From Thermithiobacillus tepidarius DSM 3134 (lineage in GTDB: Bacteria; Pseudomonadota; Gammaproteobacteria; Acidithiobacillales; Thermithiobacillaceae): a stretch of DNA of 64,000 bases. The position numbers and the translations under genes were made by a program. The stretch spans positions 124,001-188,000 of the forward strand of contig NZ_AUIS01000003.1 in assembly GCF_000423825.1 (NCBI RefSeq), read 5' to 3'. This document shows positions 48,437 through 55,622 of this stretch, one piece after another (within the stretch, counting starts at the first letter, position 1; the number at the start of each line of letters is the position of its first letter). The notes beneath the pieces were generated by a model. The model was not told the origin of the DNA. It saw only the letters and a list, made by a program, of their open reading frames with translations, and ran no database searches.

Positions 48437-49598
48437 TGGCCAGTTCTCTTAGAGCCCGCACCAGGCGCTCCACGTCGGTGGCGGTGTGGGCGGCGCTCAG
48501 GGTGATGCGCAGGCGGGCCGTGCCCTGCGGCACCGTGGGCGGGCGCACGGCGGGCACGTAGATGCCGCGTGCGCGCAGCGCCTCGCTGAGCGTCACGGCG
48601 GCATCCGCCCCGCCGACCAGCAGCGGCTGGATGGGCGTGTCCGAGGGCAGCAGGGTCCAGGGCAGCCCGGCCAAGCCGGCGCGCAGGGCGTGGACATGTT
48701 CGCGCAGCCGCTCACGCCGCCACGGCTCGCCGCGCACGCAGTCAAGCGCCGTCAGCGTGGCATGGGCCAGGGCCGGCGGCAGGGCCGTGGTGTAGATGTA
48801 GGTGCGGGCGCGCTGCAGCAGGGTATCGACCAGGATGCGGCTGCCGGCCACGAAGGCACCGTACACCCCGAAGGCCTTGCCCAGCGTGCCCATCAGCACC
48901 GGCACGGCAGCCTCGTCGAGACCGGCAGCGGCAACGCTGCCTCGCCCGTCGGGCCCCAGCACGCCAAGACCATGGGCATCATCCACTACCAGCCAGGCGC
49001 GATGGCGCCGCGCCAGTTCGGTCAGCGCGACCAGCGGGGCCACGTCGCCATCCATGCTGAACACGCCGTCGGTGACGATCAGCCGGCGCCCGCGGGCCGG
49101 CGCCGTCTTGAGCAGGTCTTCCAGATGCTGCAGATCCGCATGACGATAGCGCAGCAGCCGGGCCCGCGACAGCAGCGCCGCGTCCACCAGCGAGGCATGG
49201 TTGAGGCGGTCGGCGAAGATCGTGTCGCCGCGCCCGGCCAGGGCGCCGATCATGCCCAGATTGGCCAGATAGCCGTTGCCGAAGAGCAGCGCCGCCTCCC
49301 GCCCGGCGAAGGCCGCCAGCGCCTCCTCCAGCGCCTGGTGCACGCCGCGGTGCCCGCCCAGCAGATGGGCCGCGCCGCTGCCCACCCCGTCCCGGGCCGC
49401 GCCCGCGCACAGCGCTGCCTGCAGGCGGTCATCCCGGGCCAAACCCAGGTAGTCGTTGCTGGAAAAGGACAGCAGCGCAGCTTCGGCGGCCCGCAGGCTG
49501 GCGCCGTCGACGGCGTCCATGGGTTGCAGCCGGCGCCGCAGCCGCAACGCCTCCAGCCGCGCCAGCTCGGGCGCGAGGGCGGCATCCAGATCGGTCAT
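48429..49598 (-). CDS. bioF: 8-amino-7-oxononanoate synthase
   Basis: A 389-residue PLP-dependent enzyme that condenses pimeloyl-ACP with alanine to KAPA. Marks are FSSNDYLGLARDDRL, GSGAAHLLGGHRGVHQALEEALAAF, the DDAHGLGVLGPDGRG segment, and the PLP lysine in MGTLGKAFGVYGAFVAGS. It lies 12 bases after bioB on the same strand. bioA, which makes DAPA from KAPA, is not in this cluster and must be elsewhere or replaced. Confidence 0.97.
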   Translation of the reverse strand: MTDLDAALAPELARLEALRLRRRLQPMDAVDGASLRAAEAALLSFSSNDYLGLARDDRLQAALCAGAARDGVGSGAAHLLGGHRGVHQALEEALAAFAGREAALLFGNGYLANLGMIGALAGRGDTIFADRLNHASLVDAALLSRARLLRYRHADLQHLEDLLKTAPARGRRLIVTDGVFSMDGDVAPLVALTELARRHRAWLVVDDAHGLGVLGPDGRGSVAAAGLDEAAVPVLMGTLGKAFGVYGAFVAGSRILVDTLLQRARTYIYTTALPPALAHATLTALDCVRGEPWRRERLREHVHALRAGLAGLPWTLLPSDTPIQPLLVGGADAAVTLSEALRARGIYVPAVRPPTVPQGTARLRITLSAAHTATDVERLVRALRELASG

Positions 49599-49610
49599 GC
49601 GCGCCTGCTG

Positions 49611-50672
49611 CTAGTGCGCAGCCCCGTTGCGTGCCGCCTGCTGCTCGCCGCCGGCCGCCCGCGCCCGGCGCTGGAAGGTATCGCCGCGCACTTCGAGGCC
49701 CAGATCCCGGAACATCTGCAGGTCGTCCTCCACTTTGCGCCCGGCGGTGGTCAGATAATCGCCGATCATGACGCCGGAGGCGCCGGCATAGAAGATCATG
49801 GCCTGCAGATCACGCAGATGGGTGCGTCCGCCAGCGATGCGGATCTCGGCCCGCGGCAGCAGGTAGCGGAACACGGCGATCATGTGCAGGCACTCCATGG
49901 GCTCCATCTTGGGCAGGTGCCCCATGGGCGTGCCGGGCTGCGGATTGAGGAAGTTGAGCGGTACCGACTCCACGTTCAGCGAGCGCAGGGTCATGGCCAG
50001 TTCGACGCGCTGATCCAGGCTCTCGCCCATGCCGAGAATGCCGCCGGCGCAGACGCGCAAACCGGCCTGCTGGGCAGCCGCAATGGTGTCGATGTTCTCC
50101 TGGTAGCTGTGCGTGGTGCAGACCTGGTCGAAGAAGGACTCGGCGCACTCCAGATTATGGTGGTAATTCTCCAGGCCCATGGACTTGAGCTCCCGGGCCA
50201 TGTCTTCGTCCAGGGCGCCCAGGGAGGCGCAACGGCCAATGTCGGTGCGCGCCTGCAGGGATTCCAAGTATTCGCGCATCTGCGCCTTTTCTTTCGGCCC
50301 GCGCACGCCCCAGCCCTTGGAGACGATGCCGAAGTCGCTGGCACCCAGGCTGCGCAGACGCTCGGCCTGGCTTACCAGCTTATCTTCGGCGATGTAGCCG
50401 TAGACGGGCGCCGCGGCCTGCTTGTGATGACCGCTCTGGGAACAGAAGCTGCAATTCTCGCTGCAGTTGCCGGAACGCACGTTGCTGATGCCGCAGACCT
50501 CGATCCGGTCACCGCGGAAATGACGGCGGATGCGGTCGGCGCCGGCCATGAGCTGCGGCAGGTAAGCCGGCTCCAGGCGAATGAGCCAGCGGCCTTCGGT
50601 CTCGCTGAGATCGCCGCCGGCGAGCACCCGCTCGGTGAGGCCGCTCAGGGCGGTCAGGATGTCCTCTTGCAT
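49611..50672 (-). CDS. bioB: Biotin synthase
   Basis: A 353-residue radical-SAM enzyme that inserts sulfur into dethiobiotin. The radical-SAM motif is in GNCSENCSFCSQSGHH (CxxxCxxC). YHHNLECAESFFDQVCTTHSYQEN, CAGGILGMGESLDQRVELA and FLNPQPGTPMG supply the [2Fe-2S] ligands and substrate pocket. The start is 3 bases after the unknown membrane gene, so the two are translationally coupled. The C-terminal tail is about 10 residues longer than in E. coli. Confidence 0.97.
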   Translation of the reverse strand: MQEDILTALSGLTERVLAGGDLSETEGRWLIRLEPAYLPQLMAGADRIRRHFRGDRIEVCGISNVRSGNCSENCSFCSQSGHHKQAAAPVYGYIAEDKLVSQAERLRSLGASDFGIVSKGWGVRGPKEKAQMREYLESLQARTDIGRCASLGALDEDMARELKSMGLENYHHNLECAESFFDQVCTTHSYQENIDTIAAAQQAGLRVCAGGILGMGESLDQRVELAMTLRSLNVESVPLNFLNPQPGTPMGHLPKMEPMECLHMIAVFRYLLPRAEIRIAGGRTHLRDLQAMIFYAGASGVMIGDYLTTAGRKVEDDLQMFRDLGLEVRGDTFQRRARAAGGEQQAARNGAAH

Positions 50673-50675
50673 GCG

Positions 50676-51152
50676 TTACTCCTGGGAAGAGGTGTTCTGG
50701 ACGATGTCATGCCATTCGGTGCGCTGGATCTGCAGCAGCGCGACGATTGAGGTCGGCAGCAGCACGACGAAGAGCAGAGCCCACATGGCGACCAGCAGCG
50801 CCATCAGGTTGGGATCCAGGCCCAGCAGATGGTGGCCCAGGGTATCCAGGCCCAGGCTGTGCAACAGCCTGTTGATGCCGAGCTTTTCGGTCAGGCCGCC
50901 GAAGCCGGCGCCGACGATGAGCAGCACGAAGGCCATGACGGGATAAAAGTTCCGGGCGGCGCGGCGATTGAAGTCCAGCACCCGCGGATCGGGATGATGG
51001 CTGTTGACGGCGAAGACCAGCATGGACAGCCCGAACCACAAAATGGCAAAGCCCGGCACCAGCGCGGCGACGATGTTGCCGTAGTGGAACATGCTGGCGG
51101 CGCGCTTGGCGGAGGCGGCACTGATTGTTTTGAAGCGTTCTGACGTGGCCAT
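50676..51152 (-). CDS. Unknown small membrane protein, first gene of the biotin operon
   Basis: A 158-residue protein with three hydrophobic spans: about residues 24-50 (GNIVAALVPGFAILWFGLSM and onwards), 68-87 (NFYPVMAFVLLIVGAGFGGL) and 114-140 (NLMALLVAMWALLFVVLLPT and onwards). The N terminus is basic; a histidine-rich loop (LGHHLLGLD) lies before the last span. I recognise no family; it is not BioY or YigM. It lies 3 bases upstream of bioB and is the first gene after a BirA-type operator, so it should be induced when biotin is scarce. AAGGAG lies 5 bases before the ATG. A transport or membrane-anchoring role is a guess from context. Confidence 0.8.
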   Translation of the reverse strand: MATSERFKTISAASAKRAASMFHYGNIVAALVPGFAILWFGLSMLVFAVNSHHPDPRVLDFNRRAARNFYPVMAFVLLIVGAGFGGLTEKLGINRLLHSLGLDTLGHHLLGLDPNLMALLVAMWALLFVVLLPTSIVALLQIQRTEWHDIVQNTSSQE

Positions 51153-51160
51153 AGTGACTC

Positions 51161-51190
51161 CTTATAGGCTGGGGCATGGCGATCTGTCAA
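51161..51190 (-). promoter_or_regulatory. Candidate promoter of the biotin operon
   Basis: On the minus strand TTGACA (51185-51190), 18-base spacer, TATAAG (51161-51166). The -35 lies inside the BirA-type operator. The -10 overlaps the Shine-Dalgarno sequence AAGGAG, which would put the transcript start only one or two bases before the ATG. Confidence 0.5.
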
Positions 51191-51216
51191 CCGCGGACCG
51201 CTGTTCTGGTTAACAA
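51184..51216. promoter_or_regulatory. BirA-type biotin operator
   Basis: CTGTCAACC (51184-51192), 15-base spacer, GGTTAACAA (51208-51216). The arms match as an inverted repeat at 7 of 9 positions and fit the known BirA box pattern TTGTTAACC-N15-GGTTAACAA. It lies 32-64 bases before the first gene of the biotin operon. The left arm contains the -35 hexamer, so BirA binding would block transcription. Confidence 0.75.
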
Positions 51217-51271
51217 CTTCTACACCCTGCATCGCTGCAAGCCGCTGCATGCGGCGGGCCATCGTGCTAGC

Positions 51272-51979
51272 ATGACGGAAAACGAGCAACGAACCGCCAT
51301 GGCCGCCTTGCTGGACTACCTCTACCCACCGCGCTGCCTGCTCTGCCACGCGCCCGGCGCCCGGCTGTGCCGCGATTGCGCCGACGGCATGCCGCGACTG
51401 GCCGCCGCCCGCTGCGTGCAATGCGCGCATCCGCTGGCCGGATCGGCTGCCGGCCGCTGCGGCCGCTGTCAGCGCCACCCGCCGGCCTTCGATTACACGG
51501 CGGCGGCTTTTGCCTACGGCGCGCCGCTGGATATTGCGGTCCAGCAGTGGAAATATGCCGGCCGGCTGGCCTGGGCCGCGCCACTGGCGGAAGGTTGGCT
51601 GTCCGCCTGGGATGAGCCGCCAGCGCGGCCCGAGGCCTTGATCCCCGTCCCGCTGCACTGGCGCCGCCTGCTGCGGCGCGGCTTCAACCAGGCGGGGCTG
51701 CTGGCCCAGCACTGGGGCCGGGCGTGCCGAATCCCGGTGCTGCACCACCAGGCCCGGCGGCGCCGCCACACGCCGCAGCAGGCGCAACTGGCCGTGGCGG
51801 AGCGGCGGCAGAACGTCAGCGGGGCCTTCGCCGTCAAGCCGCTGCGCGTCAGGCACGTGGCCATCGTCGATGACGTCATGACCACGGGCAGCACCGCCCA
51901 TGCCCTGGCCGCGGCACTGCGCCAGGCCGGGGCCGAGCGGGTGGATCTGTGGGTCCTGGCCCGCGCCGTCGACCGCTGA
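51272..51979 (+). CDS. comF: ComF family phosphoribosyltransferase-like protein
   Basis: About 235 residues. The N-terminal zinc-ribbon has paired cysteines (CLLCHAPGARLCRDC, then CVQCAHPL and CGRCQ). The C-terminal PRTase domain has the loop VAIVDDVMTTGSTAHALAAAL. RGFNQAGLLAQHWGR and HTPQQAQLAVAERRQNVSGAF are typical. ComF proteins act with ComFA/PriA-like functions in natural transformation and DNA repair. The ATG at 51272 is weakly supported; another lies at 51299 (MAALLDYLYPPRC). It is divergent from the biotin operon, as in many gammaproteobacteria. Confidence 0.93.
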   Translation: MTENEQRTAMAALLDYLYPPRCLLCHAPGARLCRDCADGMPRLAAARCVQCAHPLAGSAAGRCGRCQRHPPAFDYTAAAFAYGAPLDIAVQQWKYAGRLAWAAPLAEGWLSAWDEPPARPEALIPVPLHWRRLLRRGFNQAGLLAQHWGRACRIPVLHHQARRRRHTPQQAQLAVAERRQNVSGAFAVKPLRVRHVAIVDDVMTTGSTAHALAAALRQAGAERVDLWVLARAVDR

Positions 51980-52014
51980 CCCGTCATTCGCATCCGTCGA
52001 CCTCAGGGTAACCC

Positions 52015-52479
52015 ATGTTCGATGTCGTGCTCTACCAGCCGGAGATCCCGCCCAACACGGGCAACGTCATCCGCCTCTGCGCCAACACCGGCGCCCGCCT
52101 GCATCTGATCGAGCCGCTCGGCTTCACGCTGGACGACAGCAAGCTGCGCCGGGCGGGCCTGGATTATCATGAATGGGCCGCGCTTCAGACCCATCCGGAC
52201 TGGCCCGCCTTCCTGCGCCGGGTGGCTCCCCGGCGCCTCTTCGCCCTGAGCACCCGAGGCCGGCAGCACTACCACGAAGTGCGCTTCCAGGCGGGTGACG
52301 CCCTCCTCTTCGGCCCGGAAACCCGCGGGTTGCCAGCCGAACTGCTGGACTCGCTGCCGCCCGAACGGCGCCTGCGCCTGCCCATGCGTCCCCACAGCCG
52401 CAGCCTCAATCTCTCCAACTCGGTGGCGGTGGTCGTCTACGAGGCGTGGCGGCAACTGGGTTTCGAGGGAGGATGCTAG
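52015..52479 (+). CDS. trmL: tRNA (cytidine34-2'-O)-methyltransferase TrmL
   Basis: A 154-residue SPOUT methyltransferase that modifies the wobble base of tRNA-Leu. [37 protein letters not shown] is the family start. [11 protein letters not shown] and the knot residues [27 protein letters not shown] complete the trefoil. AGGG lies before the ATG. It lies 35 bases after comF and is convergent with gpsA. Length is normal. Confidence 0.96.
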   Translation: MFDVVLYQPEIPPNTGNVIRLCANTGARLHLIEPLGFTLDDSKLRRAGLDYHEWAALQTHPDWPAFLRRVAPRRLFALSTRGRQHYHEVRFQAGDALLFGPETRGLPAELLDSLPPERRLRLPMRPHSRSLNLSNSVAVVVYEAWRQLGFEGGC

Positions 52480-52518
52480 GGTACCGAGCGACGAACAGCA
52501 GCGAAAAACGCCATCGCG

Positions 52519-53553
52519 CTACTCGCCGCTGTCTTCCCGCTTGGGCTGCCGATGCATCAGCGCCGCCTGGGCAGCGCGCGGGTCCAGTCCTTCATAGAGC
52601 ACCCGGTAGACCTGTTCGACGATGGGCATGTCGATGCCGCGGCGGTGGGCCAACTGATAGAGGGCGCGGGCGGTGTGCACGCCTTCCGCCTCCATGCGCA
52701 GGTCGGCGAGGATGGCGTCCAGGGATTCGCCGCGCCCCAGGCGCATACCGACGGTGCGGTTGCGCGACAGGTCGCCGGTGCAGGTGAGGATCAGGTCGCC
52801 GGCGCCCGCCAAGCCCATGAAGGTCTCCTTCTGCCCGCCCAGCGCCTGGCCCAGGCGCAGCAATTCCGCCAGCCCGCGCGTAATCAGGGCGGCCCGGGCA
52901 TTGTGCCCGTAGCCCAGGCCGTCGGAGATGCCGGCGGCGATGGCCATGACGTTCTTGATGGCCCCGCCCAGACACACGCCCGCCACGTCTTGGCTGGTAT
53001 AGGCGCGCATGGCATCACCCCGCAGCCAGCCGGCGACCCGCTCGGCGACCTCGAGGTCCGGCGAGGCGACGGTCAGCGCCGTGGGCAGGCCCTGCACCAC
53101 TTCGGCGGCGAAGGTCGGTCCCGAAACGACCGCCACCGCCGCGCCCGCCGGCAGCTCCTCGGCCGCTACCTCATCCAGCCGCAGGCCGGAACCCTCCTCC
53201 AGGCCCTTGCTGGCCCAGGCGACGATGCTGCCCGGACGCAGGTAAGGCAGCGCCTGGCGCAGCACGCCGCGGAAAAAGCGGCTGGGCACGGCCATCAGCA
53301 GCGCGTCGCTGCCGTCCAGCGCCGCGGCCAGGTCCGGGTTGGGATGGAGGTTTCCAGGCAAGGGATGCTGCGGGAAGACCGGGGCCAAGGTGCCGCTGGC
53401 GGCCATGGCCGCCAGCGGTGCCGGACTGTGGCCCCAGAGCTGCACCGGGCGGCCCATGCGGGCCAGATGCGCCGCCAGGGCCGTGCCCCAGTGGCCGGCC
53501 CCCAGCACCGCGATGCGATCACCGGCGGCGGGCTTGGATGCTGGCAGCGCCAC
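52519..53553 (-). CDS. gpsA: Glycerol-3-phosphate dehydrogenase [NAD(P)+]
   Basis: A 344-residue GpsA that reduces dihydroxyacetone phosphate to sn-glycerol-3-phosphate for phospholipids. The N-terminal Rossmann loop AVLGAGHWGTALAAHLA, the catalytic KNVMAIAAGISDGLGYGHNARAALITRG, and GLAGAGDLILTCTGDLSRNRTVG are intact. It starts 3 bases after the secB stop, the conserved gamma order rhodanese-grxC-secB-gpsA. The C-terminal 20 residues (DPRAAQAALMHRQPKREDSGE) are a hydrophilic tail. Confidence 0.97.
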   Translation of the reverse strand: MALPASKPAAGDRIAVLGAGHWGTALAAHLARMGRPVQLWGHSPAPLAAMAASGTLAPVFPQHPLPGNLHPNPDLAAALDGSDALLMAVPSRFFRGVLRQALPYLRPGSIVAWASKGLEEGSGLRLDEVAAEELPAGAAVAVVSGPTFAAEVVQGLPTALTVASPDLEVAERVAGWLRGDAMRAYTSQDVAGVCLGGAIKNVMAIAAGISDGLGYGHNARAALITRGLAELLRLGQALGGQKETFMGLAGAGDLILTCTGDLSRNRTVGMRLGRGESLDAILADLRMEAEGVHTARALYQLAHRRGIDMPIVEQVYRVLYEGLDPRAAQAALMHRQPKREDSGE

Positions 53554-53556
53554 GGC

Positions 53557-54006
53557 CTACTGCGCCGTTGCCTGGGCCTGCTGCTCCGCGCCGGCCTGGA
53601 AGAGCGCCTCGAAGTTGATGGGGTTGAGATGCAGCGGCTGGAAGCCGCCCTTGCCGATGAGGTCGGCAATGGCCTCGCGGGCGAAGGGGAAGAGGATGTT
53701 GGGGCAGTGCACGCCCAGCAGCACGGGCATGTGCTCATCGGGCACGTTCTGGATGCGGAACAGGCCAGCCTGCTGTACCTCCACCATGAAATAGGCCTTG
53801 TCCTCGCCCTTGGCGGTCACGCCCACGGTCAGCACCACCTCGAGGAGACCGTCGAAACCCTCCATGGGCTGGCTCTGGGTGGACAGGCTCACATCCACGG
53901 TCGGCACCTCGGTCGCCATGAACACGCTTGGCGCGTTGGGTGCCTCGAAGGAGGCGTCCTTGAGATAGATCTTTTCGATGTTGAAGACGGCTTGCTGCTC
54001 TTCCAT
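53557..54006 (-). CDS. secB: Protein-export chaperone SecB
   Basis: A 149-residue SecB tetramer subunit that keeps preproteins unfolded for SecA. FNIEKIYLKDASFEAPNAP, LLEVVLTVGVTAKGEDKAYFMVEVQQAGLF and the CPNILFPFAREAIADLIGKGGFQPLHLNPINFEALF signature are all present. The ATG at 54006 has AAAGGA upstream; the longer frame is not conserved. It lies between trxC and gpsA. Confidence 0.97.
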   Translation of the reverse strand: MEEQQAVFNIEKIYLKDASFEAPNAPSVFMATEVPTVDVSLSTQSQPMEGFDGLLEVVLTVGVTAKGEDKAYFMVEVQQAGLFRIQNVPDEHMPVLLGVHCPNILFPFAREAIADLIGKGGFQPLHLNPINFEALFQAGAEQQAQATAQ

Positions 54007-54132
54007 GCAATGATCCTTTGTGGCGATAAAGGTAGCTGGTTCTTGGGGCCGGAGCCTGACACATCCGCGCGAATTCATCAACCGGCGCGGCCGGACCCGG
54101 CCACGCGGGCCTGCCCCCGGATACCGCGGGAC

Positions 54133-54570
54133 TCAGGACGGCATGTGCTGCTCGACCCAGCGGATCAGATCGGCCTTGCCCATGGCGCCGCTCATGCGGG
54201 CGACCTCGCGCCCGCCCTGGAACAGCACCAGCGTGGGAATGGAACGGATACCGTATTGGGCGGCCAACTGCTGCTCTGCTTCGGTGTTCAGCTTGGCGAA
54301 AACCGCCTGGCCGGCCATGGCTTCGGCGGCCTGGGCGAAATGGGGGGCCATCATCCGGCAAGGGCCGCACCAGGGCGCCCAGAAGTCCACCACCACGGGC
54401 AGGTCGTTCTTCTGGACGTGCTTGGCAAAAGTGCCGGCATCCAGCTCCACCGGCTGCTCGTCGAAGAGCGGACCGTGGCATTTGCCGCAGCGGGGCTGGT
54501 CGCGCAGCTTCTGCGAAGGCAGGCGGTTGGTCGTATGACAGGAAGGGCAAACCACATGGACATCGGACAT
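54133..54570 (-). CDS. trxC: Thioredoxin 2 (TrxC-like, with N-terminal zinc finger)
   Basis: A 145-residue thioredoxin. The N-terminal zinc-binding region CPSCHTTNRLPSQKLRDQPRCGKCHG (CxxC twice) marks TrxC. The thioredoxin fold follows with VVDFWAPWCGPCRMMAP and the cis-proline loop YGIRSIPTLVLFQGG. TrxC reduces disulfides and is usually induced by oxidative stress. Here it interrupts the conserved grxC-secB pair, 86 bases after grxC. The ATG at 54570 follows AGGAG. Confidence 0.95.
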   Translation of the reverse strand: MSDVHVVCPSCHTTNRLPSQKLRDQPRCGKCHGPLFDEQPVELDAGTFAKHVQKNDLPVVVDFWAPWCGPCRMMAPHFAQAAEAMAGQAVFAKLNTEAEQQLAAQYGIRSIPTLVLFQGGREVARMSGAMGKADLIRWVEQHMPS

Positions 54571-54656
54571 AGCGCACTCCTGATCTGGGGTTTTCACTAT
54601 GCGCAGCAATCCGTGGCGGCTTGGCGCCGCTGCCCTGCCCGCCGGCGGCGAGCCGC

Positions 54657-54917
54657 CTAGGCGAGGTTGAGCAGGGAGTTCAACTGGCCGCTGCGATCCA
54701 GAGCGGCCAGATCGTCATAGCCGCCCACATGGAAATCGCCGATGAAGATCTGCGGCACCGTGCGCCGACCGTTGCTGCGCTCCTGCATGATCACGCGTTC
54801 TTCCGGGTCGATGTCCACCCGGATCTTGCGAACCTGCACCCCCTTGCGGCGCAGCAGCGCCTCCGCCATATTGCAGTAGGGGCAGATCGCGGTGGCGTAC
54901 ATCACAACTTGCACCAT
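54657..54917 (-). CDS. grxC: Glutaredoxin 3
   Basis: An 86-residue glutaredoxin. MYATAICPYCNMAEALLRRKGV has the CPYC dithiol site, and RTVPQIFIGDFHVGGYDDLAALDRSGQL holds the TVP cis-proline and the glutathione-binding GGYDD. The ATG at 54917 follows GAGGAAAG. The longer open frame around it covers the rhodanese gene out of frame. It lies 11 bases after the rhodanese gene, a conserved pair (yibN-grxC). Confidence 0.96.
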   Translation of the reverse strand: MVQVVMYATAICPYCNMAEALLRRKGVQVRKIRVDIDPEERVIMQERSNGRRTVPQIFIGDFHVGGYDDLAALDRSGQLNSLLNLA

Positions 54918-54928
54918 GCTTTCCTCGA

Positions 54929-55345
54929 CTAATCGCGCTCCAGGGGCAGGCCGGCACTGCGCCAGGCCATGATGCCGCCCTTCAGGTTGTAGATCTTGGC
55001 GAAACCGGCCTTCTTCAGCGCCGCGGCGGCGGCTGCCGAGCGCATGCCGCTGCGGCACTGGGTGATGACCGGGCGCTCCTTGAGCTTCTCCAGGCTCGCC
55101 ATCTGGCTGCCCAACTGGCCCAAGGGCACGTGGCGGGCACCGGGGATATGCCCCTCCGCCCACTCCTTGGGCTCCCGCACATCCAGCACGACCGCGTTCT
55201 CGTGGTTGATGAGCTGCGTGGCCTGCAGCGGGTCCACCTCGCCGTAGCCCGACAGGCGCTTGCTGATGGCCCCCTTGCTCAGCATGAAGATCACAAAAAC
55301 CAGAGCAAGAATCAAATACCAGTTTTGCGCCAGATAATCGAGCAC
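54929..55345 (-). CDS. Membrane-anchored rhodanese-like sulfurtransferase (YibN type)
   Basis: A 138-residue protein with one N-terminal membrane span (YLILALVFVIFMLSKG) and a single rhodanese domain. Conserved features are VVLDVREPKEWAEGHIPGARHVPLGQL and the active-site loop TQCRSGMRSAAAAAAL with the catalytic cysteine. It likely transfers or carries sulfane sulfur. It stands in the conserved yibN-grxC-secB-gpsA order. Its position next to a DUF2892 protein fits rhodanese/DUF2892 pairs such as YgaP. Confidence 0.92.
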   Translation of the reverse strand: MLDYLAQNWYLILALVFVIFMLSKGAISKRLSGYGEVDPLQATQLINHENAVVLDVREPKEWAEGHIPGARHVPLGQLGSQMASLEKLKERPVITQCRSGMRSAAAAAALKKAGFAKIYNLKGGIMAWRSAGLPLERD

Positions 55346-55368
55346 CGCTCACTCCCTTGCTTGAAAAC

Positions 55369-55590
55369 TCACCGGCCGCAGCCGCCCGCGACGGGCACCC
55401 CCAGCTTCACGAGGACCCGGTCCAGGGGACAAAGCCGGGTGAAGCCGCTCTGAAAGAGATTCAATCCCACGAAGGCGGTGAAGAAGAGCCAGTCGCTGCT
55501 TTGATACAGCGGGCTCCACTCCGCCCCCAGCAGCAGGCTCAGCAGAATGAAGAAACCTGCCACTATACGGACAATTCGTTCCGTTGTCAT
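55369..55590 (-). CDS. DUF2892 (YgaP-transmembrane-like) protein
   Basis: A 73-residue protein. MTTERIVRIVAGFFILLSLLLG is followed by SSDWLFFTAFVGLNLFQSGFTRLCPLDRVLVKLGVP, the two-helix DUF2892 pattern with the conserved FTRLCPL cysteine. The same module is fused to rhodanese in E. coli YgaP, where it is the membrane anchor. Here it is a separate gene directly before a membrane rhodanese (23-base gap) and 32 bases after the RND pump gene. The ATG at 55590 lies among the last bases of the gap; a ribosome-binding site reads GGAGGG. Confidence 0.9.
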   Translation of the reverse strand: MTTERIVRIVAGFFILLSLLLGAEWSPLYQSSDWLFFTAFVGLNLFQSGFTRLCPLDRVLVKLGVPVAGGCGR

Positions 55591-55622
55591 TGCACACCCT
55601 CCAAACCTCAAGGCCGGGCCGC

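Noticed and set aside
54657-55352. 231-codon gene covering grxC and the rhodanese
   Set aside because: Only the last 86 codons are glutaredoxin; the rest is the rhodanese gene in another frame.
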